DNA of 64,000 bases from an uncultured Erythrobacter sp. (GTDB lineage Bacteria > Pseudomonadota > Alphaproteobacteria > Sphingomonadales > Sphingomonadaceae). The translations under genes were made by a program, and so were the position numbers. Below the pieces are notes generated by a model, which was not told the DNA's origin, did no database searches, and saw only the letters and a list, made by a program, of their open reading frames with translations. The DNA lies in the NCBI GenBank assembly GCA_947495695.1, contig CANLZP010000001.1, positions 765,069 through 829,068 on the forward strand, read 5' to 3'. Positions 1 to 9,923 of this stretch are shown here, piece after piece. Position 1 is the stretch's first letter, and each line of letters begins with the position of its first letter.

Positions 1-1386
1 TCCGCGCCATAGGCCGAATTTGCGCTCCAGCGCGCGCGGTGTGTGCACCTGCCGGTGCAACACCAGATCGCCGAAACCGGGTGCATGGCGTTCTATCGTC
101 GCAAACACTGCTGCGACCGCATCTTCCTCGCGAGTTTCGGGCAGATCGGGATCGACATGTTGGCAGAACAGGCTGGCGACGTGATGGCCAGCAGGGGCAA
201 GACTGTCATCAACCAGGCTGTCATCGACGAGGCTGGGGATGAGCATCTCGACAATCGGCTCGGTCGAAAAACCGTTTTGGCGCGCTTGCTGATAGGCCCG
301 ATCCATATAATCGAGCGAGGGCGCCATGATGATACCCGAGCGCAAATGGCTGTCGCCCGCAGGCGCATGGGTGAACTTAGGAAGGCCTGACAAGGCAACA
401 TTCATCCTGAGCGAGCCCGACCCGCCGCGATAGCTGCGCATCGCGCTTTGCAAAGACTGCGGTTGCTCAGCGGCAGGCACCAGACGACCGAACAAGGGCT
501 TCGGGCCAAGATTGGCAATCACCCGCTTTGCGCGGATCTCTTCCCCGTTATCCAGTTGCACACCTACGGCTTTGCCGCGCTCCATGATGACCTGTTTGAC
601 CGGAGCGTCGCAGCGAATGTCGACGCCGCTTTCGCGTACCGCTTCGCCCATCATCTGGGTGATTGCGCCCATGCCTCCTATGACATGGCCCCAGCTTCCC
701 TTATTGCCATTCACCTCGCCAAACACATGGTGCAACAAGACATAGGCGCTGCCCGGCGTATCGGGGGAAGCGTAATTGCCCACACAGGCATCGAAGCCAA
801 AAGCAGCCTTTACAATGTCGCTTTCAAACCAGTCATCCAGCACTTCGCGGGCAGAGCGGGTGAACAATTGCAGCACGGCTGCCTGGCGAACGACCGGCAG
901 TTTCGCAAACCCCTTGGTTTGCAGCGCAATGTCGATCAAGGATCGCAAGCCACCTTCTGGATTGGGCGGGATCTTGAGCGCGAGCGCACGCAAAACATCG
1001 GCAGCATCCTCCAGCATTGCGTAATATTCAGGCAGGGCCTCGGCGTCTTTCTCGCTATGCTGGGCGACCGCTTTCTGGCTGGCCGAGACCTCGCCCCCAA
1101 TCGCGAGATACCCCCCTTCAAACGGGAGATAGTTTGAAACAGGCCGCTCTATCACGCGGTAACCGCGAGCTGGCAGCGCCATATCGGCGATGATTTTGGG
1201 CTGAAGCAGGCTGACGGTGTAACTGGCGGTTGAGTTGCGATAGCCGGGCGCAAATTCTTCAGTGACAGCGGCTCCGCCAATCACGTCGCGCGCTTCCACG
1301 ATGCCCACCTGCATTCCCGACCGGGCGAGATAAAAGGCACATGTCAGGCCGTTATGGCCCGCCCCGATGATCACTGCATCCAACAT
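1..1386 (-). CDS. NAD(P)/FAD-dependent oxidoreductase (phytoene-desaturase/PYROXD2-like), C-terminus beyond window start
   Basis: Reverse-strand translation from ATG at 1386: MLDAVIIGAGHNGLTCAFYLARSGMQVGIVEARDVIGGAA (Rossmann GxGxxG); open to window edge, so missing from ORF track. Confidence 0.85.
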   Translation of the reverse strand, partial: MLDAVIIGAGHNGLTCAFYLARSGMQVGIVEARDVIGGAAVTEEFAPGYRNSTASYTVSLLQPKIIADMALPARGYRVIERPVSNYLPFEGGYLAIGGEVSASQKAVAQHSEKDAEALPEYYAMLEDAADVLRALALKIPPNPEGGLRSLIDIALQTKGFAKLPVVRQAAVLQLFTRSAREVLDDWFESDIVKAAFGFDACVGNYASPDTPGSAYVLLHHVFGEVNGNKGSWGHVIGGMGAITQMMGEAVRESGVDIRCDAPVKQVIMERGKAVGVQLDNGEEIRAKRVIANLGPKPLFGRLVPAAEQPQSLQSAMRSYRGGSGSLRMNVALSGLPKFTHAPAGDSHLRSGIIMAPSLDYMDRAYQQARQNGFSTEPIVEMLIPSLVDDSLVDDSLAPAGHHVASLFCQHVDPDLPETREEDAVAAVFATIERHAPGFGDLVLHRQVHTPRALERKFGLWRG

Positions 1387-1540
1387 TCGAGAAACACCGT
1401 AACTATTTTTGAAGTTCCTGCGAACACTCAATTACAAGTGCAATTTCAAATGGCGCGTTCAGCTGGTCGAAAGCGATCAAGTTTATGTCCAGCGACCTAA
1501 GATTAGCCGCCCAACCAGACCTACGGATAGATGAAACCAT

Positions 1541-1697
1541 GATGAGCCTGTTTAGATCTGACATTTCCCGCAATTTCGGCCTTGGCTTTGTGCTGGGTGC
1601 GGTAATCGTAATGGGCAGCTTTGCGACCCAAGGTCAGCAAGATCTGGTCGCACCGGTGCAGGCGTCAACGGTTCAGGCACCCGGAGTTTCCAACTGA
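1541..1697 (+). CDS. small predicted membrane protein
   Basis: MMSLFRSDISRNFGLGFVLGAVIVMGSFATQGQQ...; one TM segment; stop overlaps msrA start (TGATG). Confidence 0.5.
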
Positions 1698-2374
1698 TGG
1701 CGCGCAAGCTCGCTCTCGTTCTGGCGATCAGCCTTGCCGCCTGTCAGCCATCTATGGCGGCAGGAGAAGAAGCGGTCAGAGCGCCGGTTGCAGAACGCCA
1801 GTCTGCCGAAGAGGGCGGGCTGAAAGTGGCGATATTTGCGGGCGGATGCTTTTGGGGCATCGAAGGTGTTTTCAGCCATGTGCGCGGCGTGAAAAGCGCA
1901 GTGTCAGGCTATCATGGCGGTCGTTCGGCAACCGCCAAATACAGCACCATCATCACCGGATACACCAAGCACGCAGAATCCGTACGGGTCGTCTATGATC
2001 CCAAGATTGTGCGCTATGACGAATTGCTGCGTATCCTGTTCTCGGTTGGTGCGGACCCCACGTTGAAGGACCGCCAAGGCCCCGATGTTGGCGCGCATTA
2101 CCGCTCGGCAATTGTACCCATGAATGCAGAGCAAAAGGCTGTCGCCGCCGCCTATCTGAAACAGATGGGAGCCTCTGGCATTTGGGATGCACCGATTGTG
2201 ACCCGGATCGAACCGTTCAAAGCCTTTTATGAGGCCGAGGAGTATCATCAGGACTACATGGCCCGGAACCCTAACCAGCGATATATTGTCCGCTGGGACA
2301 AGCCCAAGGTGAAGGCGCTGCAACGGCTGTACCCGACCCATTACAGGTCTACTTTCCTGCGCGAAACAAGTTGA
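1697..2374 (+). CDS. msrA: peptide-methionine (S)-S-oxide reductase MsrA, predicted lipoprotein
   Basis: GGCFWG active site, GYxGG and EEYHQDY motifs; N-terminal LAISLAAC lipobox. Confidence 0.93.
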   Translation: MARKLALVLAISLAACQPSMAAGEEAVRAPVAERQSAEEGGLKVAIFAGGCFWGIEGVFSHVRGVKSAVSGYHGGRSATAKYSTIITGYTKHAESVRVVYDPKIVRYDELLRILFSVGADPTLKDRQGPDVGAHYRSAIVPMNAEQKAVAAAYLKQMGASGIWDAPIVTRIEPFKAFYEAEEYHQDYMARNPNQRYIVRWDKPKVKALQRLYPTHYRSTFLRETS

Positions 2375-2455
2375 TCGGCGCGTTAGCCGCGCCAAGCTGA
2401 GGCAATTTGCGTTCTACCGCTGGCGCAAGCGGCATGGCATCGCTATATCTGGGGT

Positions 2456-2920
2456 ATGGCGGCACATAAACACGCACATCACGAACACACTGGCCAGACC
2501 CTGGTCGAGGCCGCACGCCAATCGCTGACCGAAGCGGGCGAGCAATGGACCGGCATGCGCGAATCGGTATTTGCCGAACTAGCAAGGCATGAACGCCCCA
2601 CATCGGCCTATGATATTGCGGACAATCTTTCCAAGGCGCGGGGCAAACGTGTTGCGCCCAACAGCGTCTATCGCATTCTGGATTTGTTTGTGAGCAACAA
2701 CCTGGCGATGCGAGTGGAAAGCGCCAACGCCTATCTCGCCAACAGCCATCCGGGCTGCGAGCATGATTGCATCTTCCTGGTGTGCAATGAATGCGGCGAA
2801 GCAACCCATGTTGACGATGATGAGGTCAGCCGCAGCGTGCGCAATATCGCGCAGGGCCGCAGCTTCAAGGCAGAGCGACCCATCATCGAAATTCGCGGCT
2901 TGTGCCGCTTGTGCGCCTAA
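2456..2920 (+). CDS. Fur family transcriptional regulator (Zur-like)
   Basis: Winged-helix Fur N-domain, CNEC and CRLC zinc motifs, His-rich N-terminus. Confidence 0.85.
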   Translation: MAAHKHAHHEHTGQTLVEAARQSLTEAGEQWTGMRESVFAELARHERPTSAYDIADNLSKARGKRVAPNSVYRILDLFVSNNLAMRVESANAYLANSHPGCEHDCIFLVCNECGEATHVDDDEVSRSVRNIAQGRSFKAERPIIEIRGLCRLCA

Positions 2921-3000
2921 TAAAGCAACGACAGAACGTGCATTTTTATCGATGATCCGTTCATCGACAGTCTCTATTTTCAAGTGTAAGACCTGACCTC

Positions 3001-4938
3001 ATGAGTGAACGACCCAAGACCCCGCTGCTCGACACTGTCGACACCCCCAAGGATTTGCGCGCCATCCCCACCGCCGATTTGCGGCAATTGGCGGATGAAT
3101 TGCGCACGGAAATGATCGACGCTGTGGGATCGACCGGCGGGCATTTGGGATCGGGCTTGGGCGTGGTCGAGCTGACCGTGGCCCTGCACTATGTGTTCAA
3201 TACGCCGGAAGATCGGTTAATCTGGGACGTTGGCCATCAGGCTTATCCGCACAAGATTTTGACTGGTCGCCGCGATCGGATTCGCACTCTGCGTCAAGGC
3301 GGTGGCCTGTCTGGCTTCACCAAGCGCAGCGAAAGCGAATATGATCCCTTTGGCGCGGCGCATTCCTCCACTTCTATCTCGGCAGCCCTGGGCTTTGCCG
3401 TGGCCAATAAATTGCAAGGCAAGTCGGGCCGCGGGATCGCGGTGATTGGCGATGGCGCGATGAGTGCGGGCATGGCTTATGAGGCGATGAACAATGCCGA
3501 GCAGGCCGGCAATCGGCTGGTTGTGATCCTGAACGACAATGACATGTCGATCGCTCCGCCAGTGGGCGGCTTGAGCGCCTATCTGGCGCGCATGGTGTCT
3601 TCCAGCGAGTATCTCGGCCTGCGTTCCCTGGCCTCGAAAGTGGCCAAGAAATTGTCGCGCCGCATCCACTCCACGCTGGATAAGGCCGAAGAATACACCC
3701 GCGGCATGGTCACCGGCGGCACCCTGTTTGAAGAACTGGGCTTTTACTATGTTGGCCCGATCGACGGTCACAATCTGGATCATCTGATCCCCGTTTTGGA
3801 AAATGTGCGCGATGCCGAAGAAGGCCCTGTGCTGATCCATGTCGTGACCACCAAGGGCAAGGGCTATGGCCCGGCAGAAGACAGCGCTGACAAATATCAC
3901 GGTGTGCCCAAATTCGATGTGGTGACGGGCGAAAAGGCGAAGGGCAAACCTGGCCCACCGGCCTATCAAAATGTGTTTGGCGATACTCTGGCCAAACTGG
4001 CCGAGAGCGATGACCGGATCTGCGCCATCACGGCTGCCATGCCGTCGGGTACGGGTGTCGATCGCTTTGCCAAAGCGCATCCAGAACGCACTTTTGACGT
4101 TGGCATAGCCGAACAGCACGGGGTCACCTTTGCCGCCGGATTGGCAGCCCAAGGCATGCGTCCTTTTGCAGCGATCTATTCAACATTCTTGCAGCGCGCC
4201 TATGACCAGGTGGTGCATGACGTTGCGATCCAGAATCTGCCGGTGCGCTTTGCGATTGACCGGGCGGGGCTAGTCGGTGCCGATGGAGCGACCCATGCCG
4301 GCAGCTTTGACATCACCTATCTCGCCACACTGCCCAATATGGTGGTGATGGCCGCTGCTGACGAGGCTGAACTGGCCCATATGACCTATACTGCGGCCGA
4401 GTATGACGATGGGCCCATTGCGCTGCGTTATCCGCGCGGCGGCGGTGTGGGCGTGCCGATCCCCGAAACGCTGGAAAAGCTGGAGATTGGCAAAGGCCGG
4501 GTCGTTCGCGAAGGCAGCAAGGTTGCGATTTTGTCGCTTGGTGCGCGGCTTGAAGAAGCGAAGAAGGCAGCCGACCAATTGGAGGCCAAGGGGCTTTCAA
4601 CAACAGTGGCGGACATGCGTTTTGCCAAGCCGCTGGACCGAGATTTGATCGCCAGACTGATGCGCAGCCACGAGATTGTTCTGACGGTTGAAGAAGGCGC
4701 GATTGGCGGGCTGGGCGCGCATGTGCTGACCTATGCCAGCGATGAAGGGCTGACCGATGCCGATGGCGCAGGTGGTGGTTTGAAAGTGCGTACGCTGCGC
4801 TTGCCAGACATCTTTATCGATCACGATGCGCCTGAAAAGCAATATGATCAGGCTGGCCTCAATGCGCCGCAGATCGTCGAGACGGTTCTAAAAGCCTTGC
4901 GGCACAATTCGGCAGATGTGGAAGAAGCGCGAGCTTAG
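3001..4938 (+). CDS. dxs: 1-deoxy-D-xylulose-5-phosphate synthase
   Basis: Full-length [44 protein letters not shown]. Confidence 0.97.
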   Translation: MSERPKTPLLDTVDTPKDLRAIPTADLRQLADELRTEMIDAVGSTGGHLGSGLGVVELTVALHYVFNTPEDRLIWDVGHQAYPHKILTGRRDRIRTLRQGGGLSGFTKRSESEYDPFGAAHSSTSISAALGFAVANKLQGKSGRGIAVIGDGAMSAGMAYEAMNNAEQAGNRLVVILNDNDMSIAPPVGGLSAYLARMVSSSEYLGLRSLASKVAKKLSRRIHSTLDKAEEYTRGMVTGGTLFEELGFYYVGPIDGHNLDHLIPVLENVRDAEEGPVLIHVVTTKGKGYGPAEDSADKYHGVPKFDVVTGEKAKGKPGPPAYQNVFGDTLAKLAESDDRICAITAAMPSGTGVDRFAKAHPERTFDVGIAEQHGVTFAAGLAAQGMRPFAAIYSTFLQRAYDQVVHDVAIQNLPVRFAIDRAGLVGADGATHAGSFDITYLATLPNMVVMAAADEAELAHMTYTAAEYDDGPIALRYPRGGGVGVPIPETLEKLEIGKGRVVREGSKVAILSLGARLEEAKKAADQLEAKGLSTTVADMRFAKPLDRDLIARLMRSHEIVLTVEEGAIGGLGAHVLTYASDEGLTDADGAGGGLKVRTLRLPDIFIDHDAPEKQYDQAGLNAPQIVETVLKALRHNSADVEEARA

Positions 4939-4941
4939 CAA

Positions 4942-5775
4942 TTGGTCGATGGTACAGGTGGCAAGGGGAAACGCGCGGTGAGCACGTTTCTGCTCGCCAT
5001 CGCAATTGCCTATGCAACGGTTGCCGCAGTTCTGTACTTTTCGCAGCGCAGCTTCATCTATCCTGCGCCGGCCGGTGAAAGGGCTGCCCCGGCCGGATTT
5101 GAACCCATCACCTATCGCACGGCAGACGGGCTGGATTTGCGCGCGGGATATCGCCGCGCAGCAGATGGCGCGCCGACCATTCTCTATTTCCATGGCAATG
5201 CCGCCGATTGGCAAAGCTCGGTTGTGGCAACCGACCGTTTGGTACCGGCAGGCTTTGGCGTGCTGGCGGCAGAATATCGCGGTTATCGCGGCAATCCTGG
5301 CACCCCCAGCGAGGCTGGTCTGTATGCCGATGGCAGAGCGGCAATTGCATGGCTGGGCGCACAGGGTGTGGACCCGTCTCGATTGTTTATCATCGGCAAT
5401 TCGATTGGGTCAGGGGTGGCGACGCAAATGGCTGCCGAGACCTCTGCGCGAGGACTGGTGCTGATCTCTCCTTTCGCCAGCCTGCAGCAATTGGTGCAGG
5501 AAAAACTACGGTTCTTGCCAGCGGCATTGTTGCTGAAAGATCGCTATCGCAATGACGAGAAGCTGCCGGAGATTAGGGCGCCAATTTTGATTTTGCATGG
5601 AACGGCGGACACATTGATTCCGATTGATCATGCGCGCCAACTCGCCCAGCAATCCAGCCATGTCCAATTGACCGAATTTGCGGGCATTGGCCATGATCTG
5701 GCATGGCATGACGGTGCCGAACTTGCGACGCTGCGATTTATCGAAAGCATTTTGGTTTTGGAGACGATTGAATGA
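4942..5775 (+). CDS. alpha/beta hydrolase
   Basis: YFHGNAADW, GNSIGSGVA nucleophile elbow, ILHGTADTLIP; TTG start, alternative GTG downstream. Confidence 0.85.
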   Translation: MVDGTGGKGKRAVSTFLLAIAIAYATVAAVLYFSQRSFIYPAPAGERAAPAGFEPITYRTADGLDLRAGYRRAADGAPTILYFHGNAADWQSSVVATDRLVPAGFGVLAAEYRGYRGNPGTPSEAGLYADGRAAIAWLGAQGVDPSRLFIIGNSIGSGVATQMAAETSARGLVLISPFASLQQLVQEKLRFLPAALLLKDRYRNDEKLPEIRAPILILHGTADTLIPIDHARQLAQQSSHVQLTEFAGIGHDLAWHDGAELATLRFIESILVLETIE

Positions 5776-6569
5776 GCCTGCTCACCATCACGCGCGAAGG
5801 GCATGTCACAACCCTTACCCTTAATCGGCCGGACATGATGAATGCGCTGGGGGCTGATGGTGATGGCGATGAATTTGTCGCTGCATGTGATGCGATCAAC
5901 ACCGATATGGAGGTGCGCTGCGTGATCCTGACGGGTGCGGGCCGCGCTTTTTCTGCCGGTGGTGATGTGAAAGCGATGAAAGAACGCAGCGGCAATTTTG
6001 GCGGCACGCCTCCCGGCATCTCGGATGGTTATCGCAACAATATCCACCGCATCCTGCGGGCGCTGCATGGCCTGCGCGTGCCTCTGATCGCTGCGATCAA
6101 TGGTCCCGCGATTGGTCTGGGGTGTGATCTGGCTTGCCTGGCGGACATTCGGATGGCGAGCGAAAAGGCCAAATTCGGCGTTACCTTTCTAAAGCTCGGC
6201 ATAATTCCGGGTGACGGTGGAACATGGATATTGCCGCGCGTTATTGGCCAGTCGCGCGCCGCAGAACTGTTCTATACCGGCGATGTGATTGATGCTGCCA
6301 AAGCACAGGAATGGGGCTTGATTGGCCGGATTTGCGCTCCCGATGATCTGGCGGCCACTGCCCAAGAGCTCGCGCAGAAAATTGCCCAGCAACCCCCGCA
6401 CGCTTTGCGCCACACCAAGAACCTGCTGCGCCAGGGACAGTCGATCACCTATGATACAGCGCTGGAAATGGCAGCAAATACGCAGGCGCTGATGCATCTG
6501 ACCGATGATCATATGGAGGGCATTGACGCCTTGCTGGAAAAGCGCCCGGCTCAGTTCAAAGGCAAGTAG
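5772..6569 (+). CDS. enoyl-CoA hydratase/isomerase (crotonase) family protein
   Basis: Crotonase motifs GAGRAFSAGGDVKAM, INGPAIGLGCDLA; overlaps upstream stop (ATGA). Confidence 0.92.
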   Translation: MSLLTITREGHVTTLTLNRPDMMNALGADGDGDEFVAACDAINTDMEVRCVILTGAGRAFSAGGDVKAMKERSGNFGGTPPGISDGYRNNIHRILRALHGLRVPLIAAINGPAIGLGCDLACLADIRMASEKAKFGVTFLKLGIIPGDGGTWILPRVIGQSRAAELFYTGDVIDAAKAQEWGLIGRICAPDDLAATAQELAQKIAQQPPHALRHTKNLLRQGQSITYDTALEMAANTQALMHLTDDHMEGIDALLEKRPAQFKGK

Positions 6570-6596
6570 ACCGACTGGTCGACCTAACGCATTCGC

Positions 6597-7745
6597 TCAG
6601 ATCGGCTGAACGACTTCTTCGCTGACATAAATGATCGCTGGTGCGGGCGGCGGCGCAGCGGGCTCTGACGCGGTGGCTGGTGCCGCAGCGGCATCCGCGG
6701 GCGCCATTGCCGCTTCCAATTCCTGCTGGGTCAGATCGGCGCCAACCCCGACCAGCGGCGCGCCTTCGGACATCAAGGCCTCGATGCTGCAATCACGCGG
6801 CGGAGGCCTGTTCTTCAGCGCGGCGATATCAGCCTCGCGATTGCACAAATAGGTCTCGCGCATGGCGAAATAGGGATCGTCAGATTCGCGGATGGATTCC
6901 AGCTTTTCGTCAAATTCAATCCGAAACTCGAGCGAATTCACTGTGTAGGCGGGGATGGCGTAATAGGGCGTTCCGAACGGCTTACCAACCACTGCTGGCA
7001 AGAAGGATTGATCCAGCAAGCTGCCGACCAGATCGCGCAGTGTGGTTGCGCCAACCAAGGGAACAACCAGGAACGGACCGGGGCCGACCCCGTAATAGCC
7101 CAGCGTGTTGGCAAATCCGTTGCGGCGATAGGGCAGATTGAACGGCTTGCTTTTAGCGACATCGATGAAACCGCCCAGGCCAACTGTGCTGTTGATCGTA
7201 AACCGACCCAGTGTCTCAAACGCCTTGCCTGGCTTGAATTGGAGCAGATAGTTCAGGAAATTCACCGGCTCGAGCAGGTTACGGAAGAAATTGCGCAAAC
7301 CCTTGCGGACCGGCTTGGGCAGGCCCTTCTCATAAGCATCAGCGACCGGCTCGACAAAGGCCTGATCAACATCCTGGGTGAGATCGAAGGCGGCCTCGTT
7401 CAGCTGGACCAAGGGGTCACGGCCAATTGCTTCTGACGATCCGGTGACCACAATGGTGCCGGGGGCCACAACCTCTGTTTGCTCTTGCGGCTCGGTGGTG
7501 ACAGGCTCCGCCAAATCATCGGGCGCATCTTGTGCCTCAGCGGGTTGCGGCTCGTCTGCTGGCTCGGATGCAGTCTGAGGCACAGCTTGGGCTAGGGCAT
7601 CATCCGCTTGGTTCTGAGGCGCAGATTGAACAGAGCCAGCCGCCTGCTGGGCTGCAACAATTTGCGCCAACATGGTCGGTTGCGGCATTTCGGCCGGTAA
7701 AGGTGATGTCGCCAAACCTAAAGAGGCGGCAATCGACAAAAGCAT
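6597..7745 (-). CDS. MlaA (VacJ) family protein
   Basis: MlaA core: EPVNFLNYLLQFKPGKAFETLGRFTINSTVGLGGFIDVA...GYYGVGPGPFLVVPLVGATTLRD; P/A/Q/E-rich N-terminal extension. Confidence 0.9.
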   Translation of the reverse strand: MLLSIAASLGLATSPLPAEMPQPTMLAQIVAAQQAAGSVQSAPQNQADDALAQAVPQTASEPADEPQPAEAQDAPDDLAEPVTTEPQEQTEVVAPGTIVVTGSSEAIGRDPLVQLNEAAFDLTQDVDQAFVEPVADAYEKGLPKPVRKGLRNFFRNLLEPVNFLNYLLQFKPGKAFETLGRFTINSTVGLGGFIDVAKSKPFNLPYRRNGFANTLGYYGVGPGPFLVVPLVGATTLRDLVGSLLDQSFLPAVVGKPFGTPYYAIPAYTVNSLEFRIEFDEKLESIRESDDPYFAMRETYLCNREADIAALKNRPPPRDCSIEALMSEGAPLVGVGADLTQQELEAAMAPADAAAAPATASEPAAPPPAPAIIYVSEEVVQPI

Positions 7746-7871
7746 TCTGTTTCCTTAGCGCATCGGGCTAGCGGCAGTCATGAACATATTCATCTGCCAA
7801 AACAATTAAAAGCGTCTTGCACCAGCCTCTTTCTGCCGCATTGATTATAACAGGGCTGATAGAGCAGCTTG

Positions 7872-8552
7872 TCAGAACCAGCGCCAAATGCCGGCGGGGA
7901 TGCCGCCAAGGGGCAGATGCAGCCAGCTGATCAAAACCCACAGCATCAACGCGATCACCCAGGGTAACAGACCAACGGCGAACATCTTGTGCCAGCACGG
8001 CCAATAGGATGTGCGACTTTGCCACATGTCCCATGCATCACCCAACTGCACGCGCTTCTTGCGGTCTTGCATATGCGCACCAATCAGCGCCAGTGCGCCA
8101 ACGGTTGTCGCCACAATCATGGTTCGCCAGCTCCACAACAAAATGATGTGCGACAGTGCCCAGATGGCGAAAGACCACATCATCGGGTGGCGCGTGACCA
8201 GAAATACACCCTTGGGCTCGGCTCGGGCTTGCGTCGCGGCACCGGGAGTGGGCAGGGCAGGATTGCCAGAGAACGACCCTGCATAGAGGACCAGCCCCGG
8301 GATCAGAATCAGGCTGGCAATGATCCAACCTGTCTCACCCGATCCGGGCAAATCGCCCGTCGGGGCAGCCTTGAACGCAAAGTAAATCCACACAATCGCC
8401 GCCAGACTGACCAGCGAATAGACCCCCTGGAAACCTTTGGGCCCAAACACGCGCTCCATCGGTCCCCGCAAGGGGTGCGACATAGCGAAATGGGTTCCAA
8501 TCAGCGTGAGGCTAGCTGCAGCGAGTTCAGTGAGGGCGTGATCCATGCCCAA
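7872..8552 (-). CDS. NnrU family membrane protein
   Basis: GTHFAMSHPLRGPMERVFGPKGFQGVYSLVSLAAIVWIYFAF and VTRHPMMWSF motif. Confidence 0.82.
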   Translation of the reverse strand: MGMDHALTELAAASLTLIGTHFAMSHPLRGPMERVFGPKGFQGVYSLVSLAAIVWIYFAFKAAPTGDLPGSGETGWIIASLILIPGLVLYAGSFSGNPALPTPGAATQARAEPKGVFLVTRHPMMWSFAIWALSHIILLWSWRTMIVATTVGALALIGAHMQDRKKRVQLGDAWDMWQSRTSYWPCWHKMFAVGLLPWVIALMLWVLISWLHLPLGGIPAGIWRWF

Positions 8553-8636
8553 ACCTTATCACCACAGGGGCGATTGCCGCAAATCCTGGCGCGGCCAGCA
8601 CTCGACTTGCGCCAATTTGCCTTTGCCTTTGCCTTG

Positions 8637-9923
8637 CTACCAATCATAAGCCTTTGGCAGATCGCTTTCGTCCAGATCGCGATAGCGTTCCCGCAGGCGG
8701 GTTTGGTGATTGTCCAACGGCTGCTCGACACCCTCGATATAAACTCTGACCGGTGTTGACGAGACCTCCAGGGGATCACCATCCCACACCACCAGATCGC
8801 CCATCGCACCCGGTGCCAGAACACCAATTTTTCCGCCCATTCCCATCGCTTCGGCAGGGCGCGAGGTAATCGTAGCGAGTGCCTCGCCCCAGGACAGCCC
8901 TGTTGCACGCGGGACCCGGGTCAAAGCGACCAAATTGCCAGCATGCTGGGTCAAATGGTGGATGTTTCTGATGGTATCGGCATTCAGAGCCACTGTGACG
9001 CCAGCAGCCTGCATGCGCCCGATATTGCTTTGCGTGGCGGCCAATTGTTCAAACCGCTCGGGCAAATCCTGCAAACTTTCCGCGATGACCGGAATGCGCG
9101 ACTGCGCCAGTTCTGCGGCAACGGTCCAACCTTCTGTTGCGCCAACCAGTACGATGTCCAATGCGCCAAATTCTTTCGATAAGGCGATAACCGCGCGAAT
9201 ATCGGATGCGCGGTCGACATGGATGAGCAGCTTTTGCCGGCCAGACACAATAGGAACCAAGGCCTCGGCATCGGCGCGGGTAAGCAAGTTTCCATCACCG
9301 CTCCATCGACCGGCAGCAAAGTCGCTCGCCTCGCGCAGGGCATTGCGCAATTCGACATGGCTGGCGGTTCGGCTCCCTCCGGCGATACGTGCGCCGCGCT
9401 CAGCCAGTGTGACATATTGAAACGCTTTGCTGCGGGTGATGGGATCGGGGTCTGCTCCCGTATCGATGATAGCGCCTTGCCCCCCGAAGATGGCTCCGGA
9501 CGGATCACTCATCACGACAGCCCTGGTGACCCCTTCGCCCCGGCTGACCAGCATGTGCTGTGAGGCCGGGTTAATCGCTGGCGTCACATCGAGTGCTGCA
9601 TTGAAGCGGGAAGAGCTGGCTGCGGCGTCATTGCTTTCGCTGACTGCACGAACGTCAACTAGGCCCAAATTGGTGACAGCAGCAACCAGGCCAGGTGTAA
9701 CCCAGGTGCCGGTTCCATCCAGCACCGGTAGCGACGGATCGGGCCGCAATTCTTGGCCTACGGCGACAACTTTGCCGCCGCGTATGATGACGGTAGCACC
9801 TTCGATCGGCTCGCTGCCGTCACCCGTGCCAATTGTTGCATTGGTGATGACCACATCTTGTGCTGCAAGAGGGCTGGCGATCAGAACGATGGCGCTGGCG
9901 GCGAGTGTGAGGAGCATTCTCAT
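8637..9923 (-). CDS. amidohydrolase family protein (secreted)
   Basis: Signal peptide; amidohydrolase C-terminus TSRPAEAMGMGGKIGVLAPGAMGDLVVWDGDPLE. Confidence 0.87.
   Translation of the reverse strand: MRMLLTLAASAIVLIASPLAAQDVVITNATIGTGDGSEPIEGATVIIRGGKVVAVGQELRPDPSLPVLDGTGTWVTPGLVAAVTNLGLVDVRAVSESNDAAASSSRFNAALDVTPAINPASQHMLVSRGEGVTRAVVMSDPSGAIFGGQGAIIDTGADPDPITRSKAFQYVTLAERGARIAGGSRTASHVELRNALREASDFAAGRWSGDGNLLTRADAEALVPIVSGRQKLLIHVDRASDIRAVIALSKEFGALDIVLVGATEGWTVAAELAQSRIPVIAESLQDLPERFEQLAATQSNIGRMQAAGVTVALNADTIRNIHHLTQHAGNLVALTRVPRATGLSWGEALATITSRPAEAMGMGGKIGVLAPGAMGDLVVWDGDPLEVSSTPVRVYIEGVEQPLDNHQTRLRERYRDLDESDLPKAYDW

Noticed and set aside
448-1137. 229-aa plus-strand ORF
   Set aside because: Antisense to the FAD oxidoreductase that runs off the window start.
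2377-2393. GGCGCG-TTAGC-CGCGCC hairpin after msrA
   Set aside because: Stem is plausible but no U-tract follows, so not called as a terminator.
3217-4152. 311-aa minus-strand ORF opposite dxs
   Set aside because: Shadow ORF of a strongly conserved gene.
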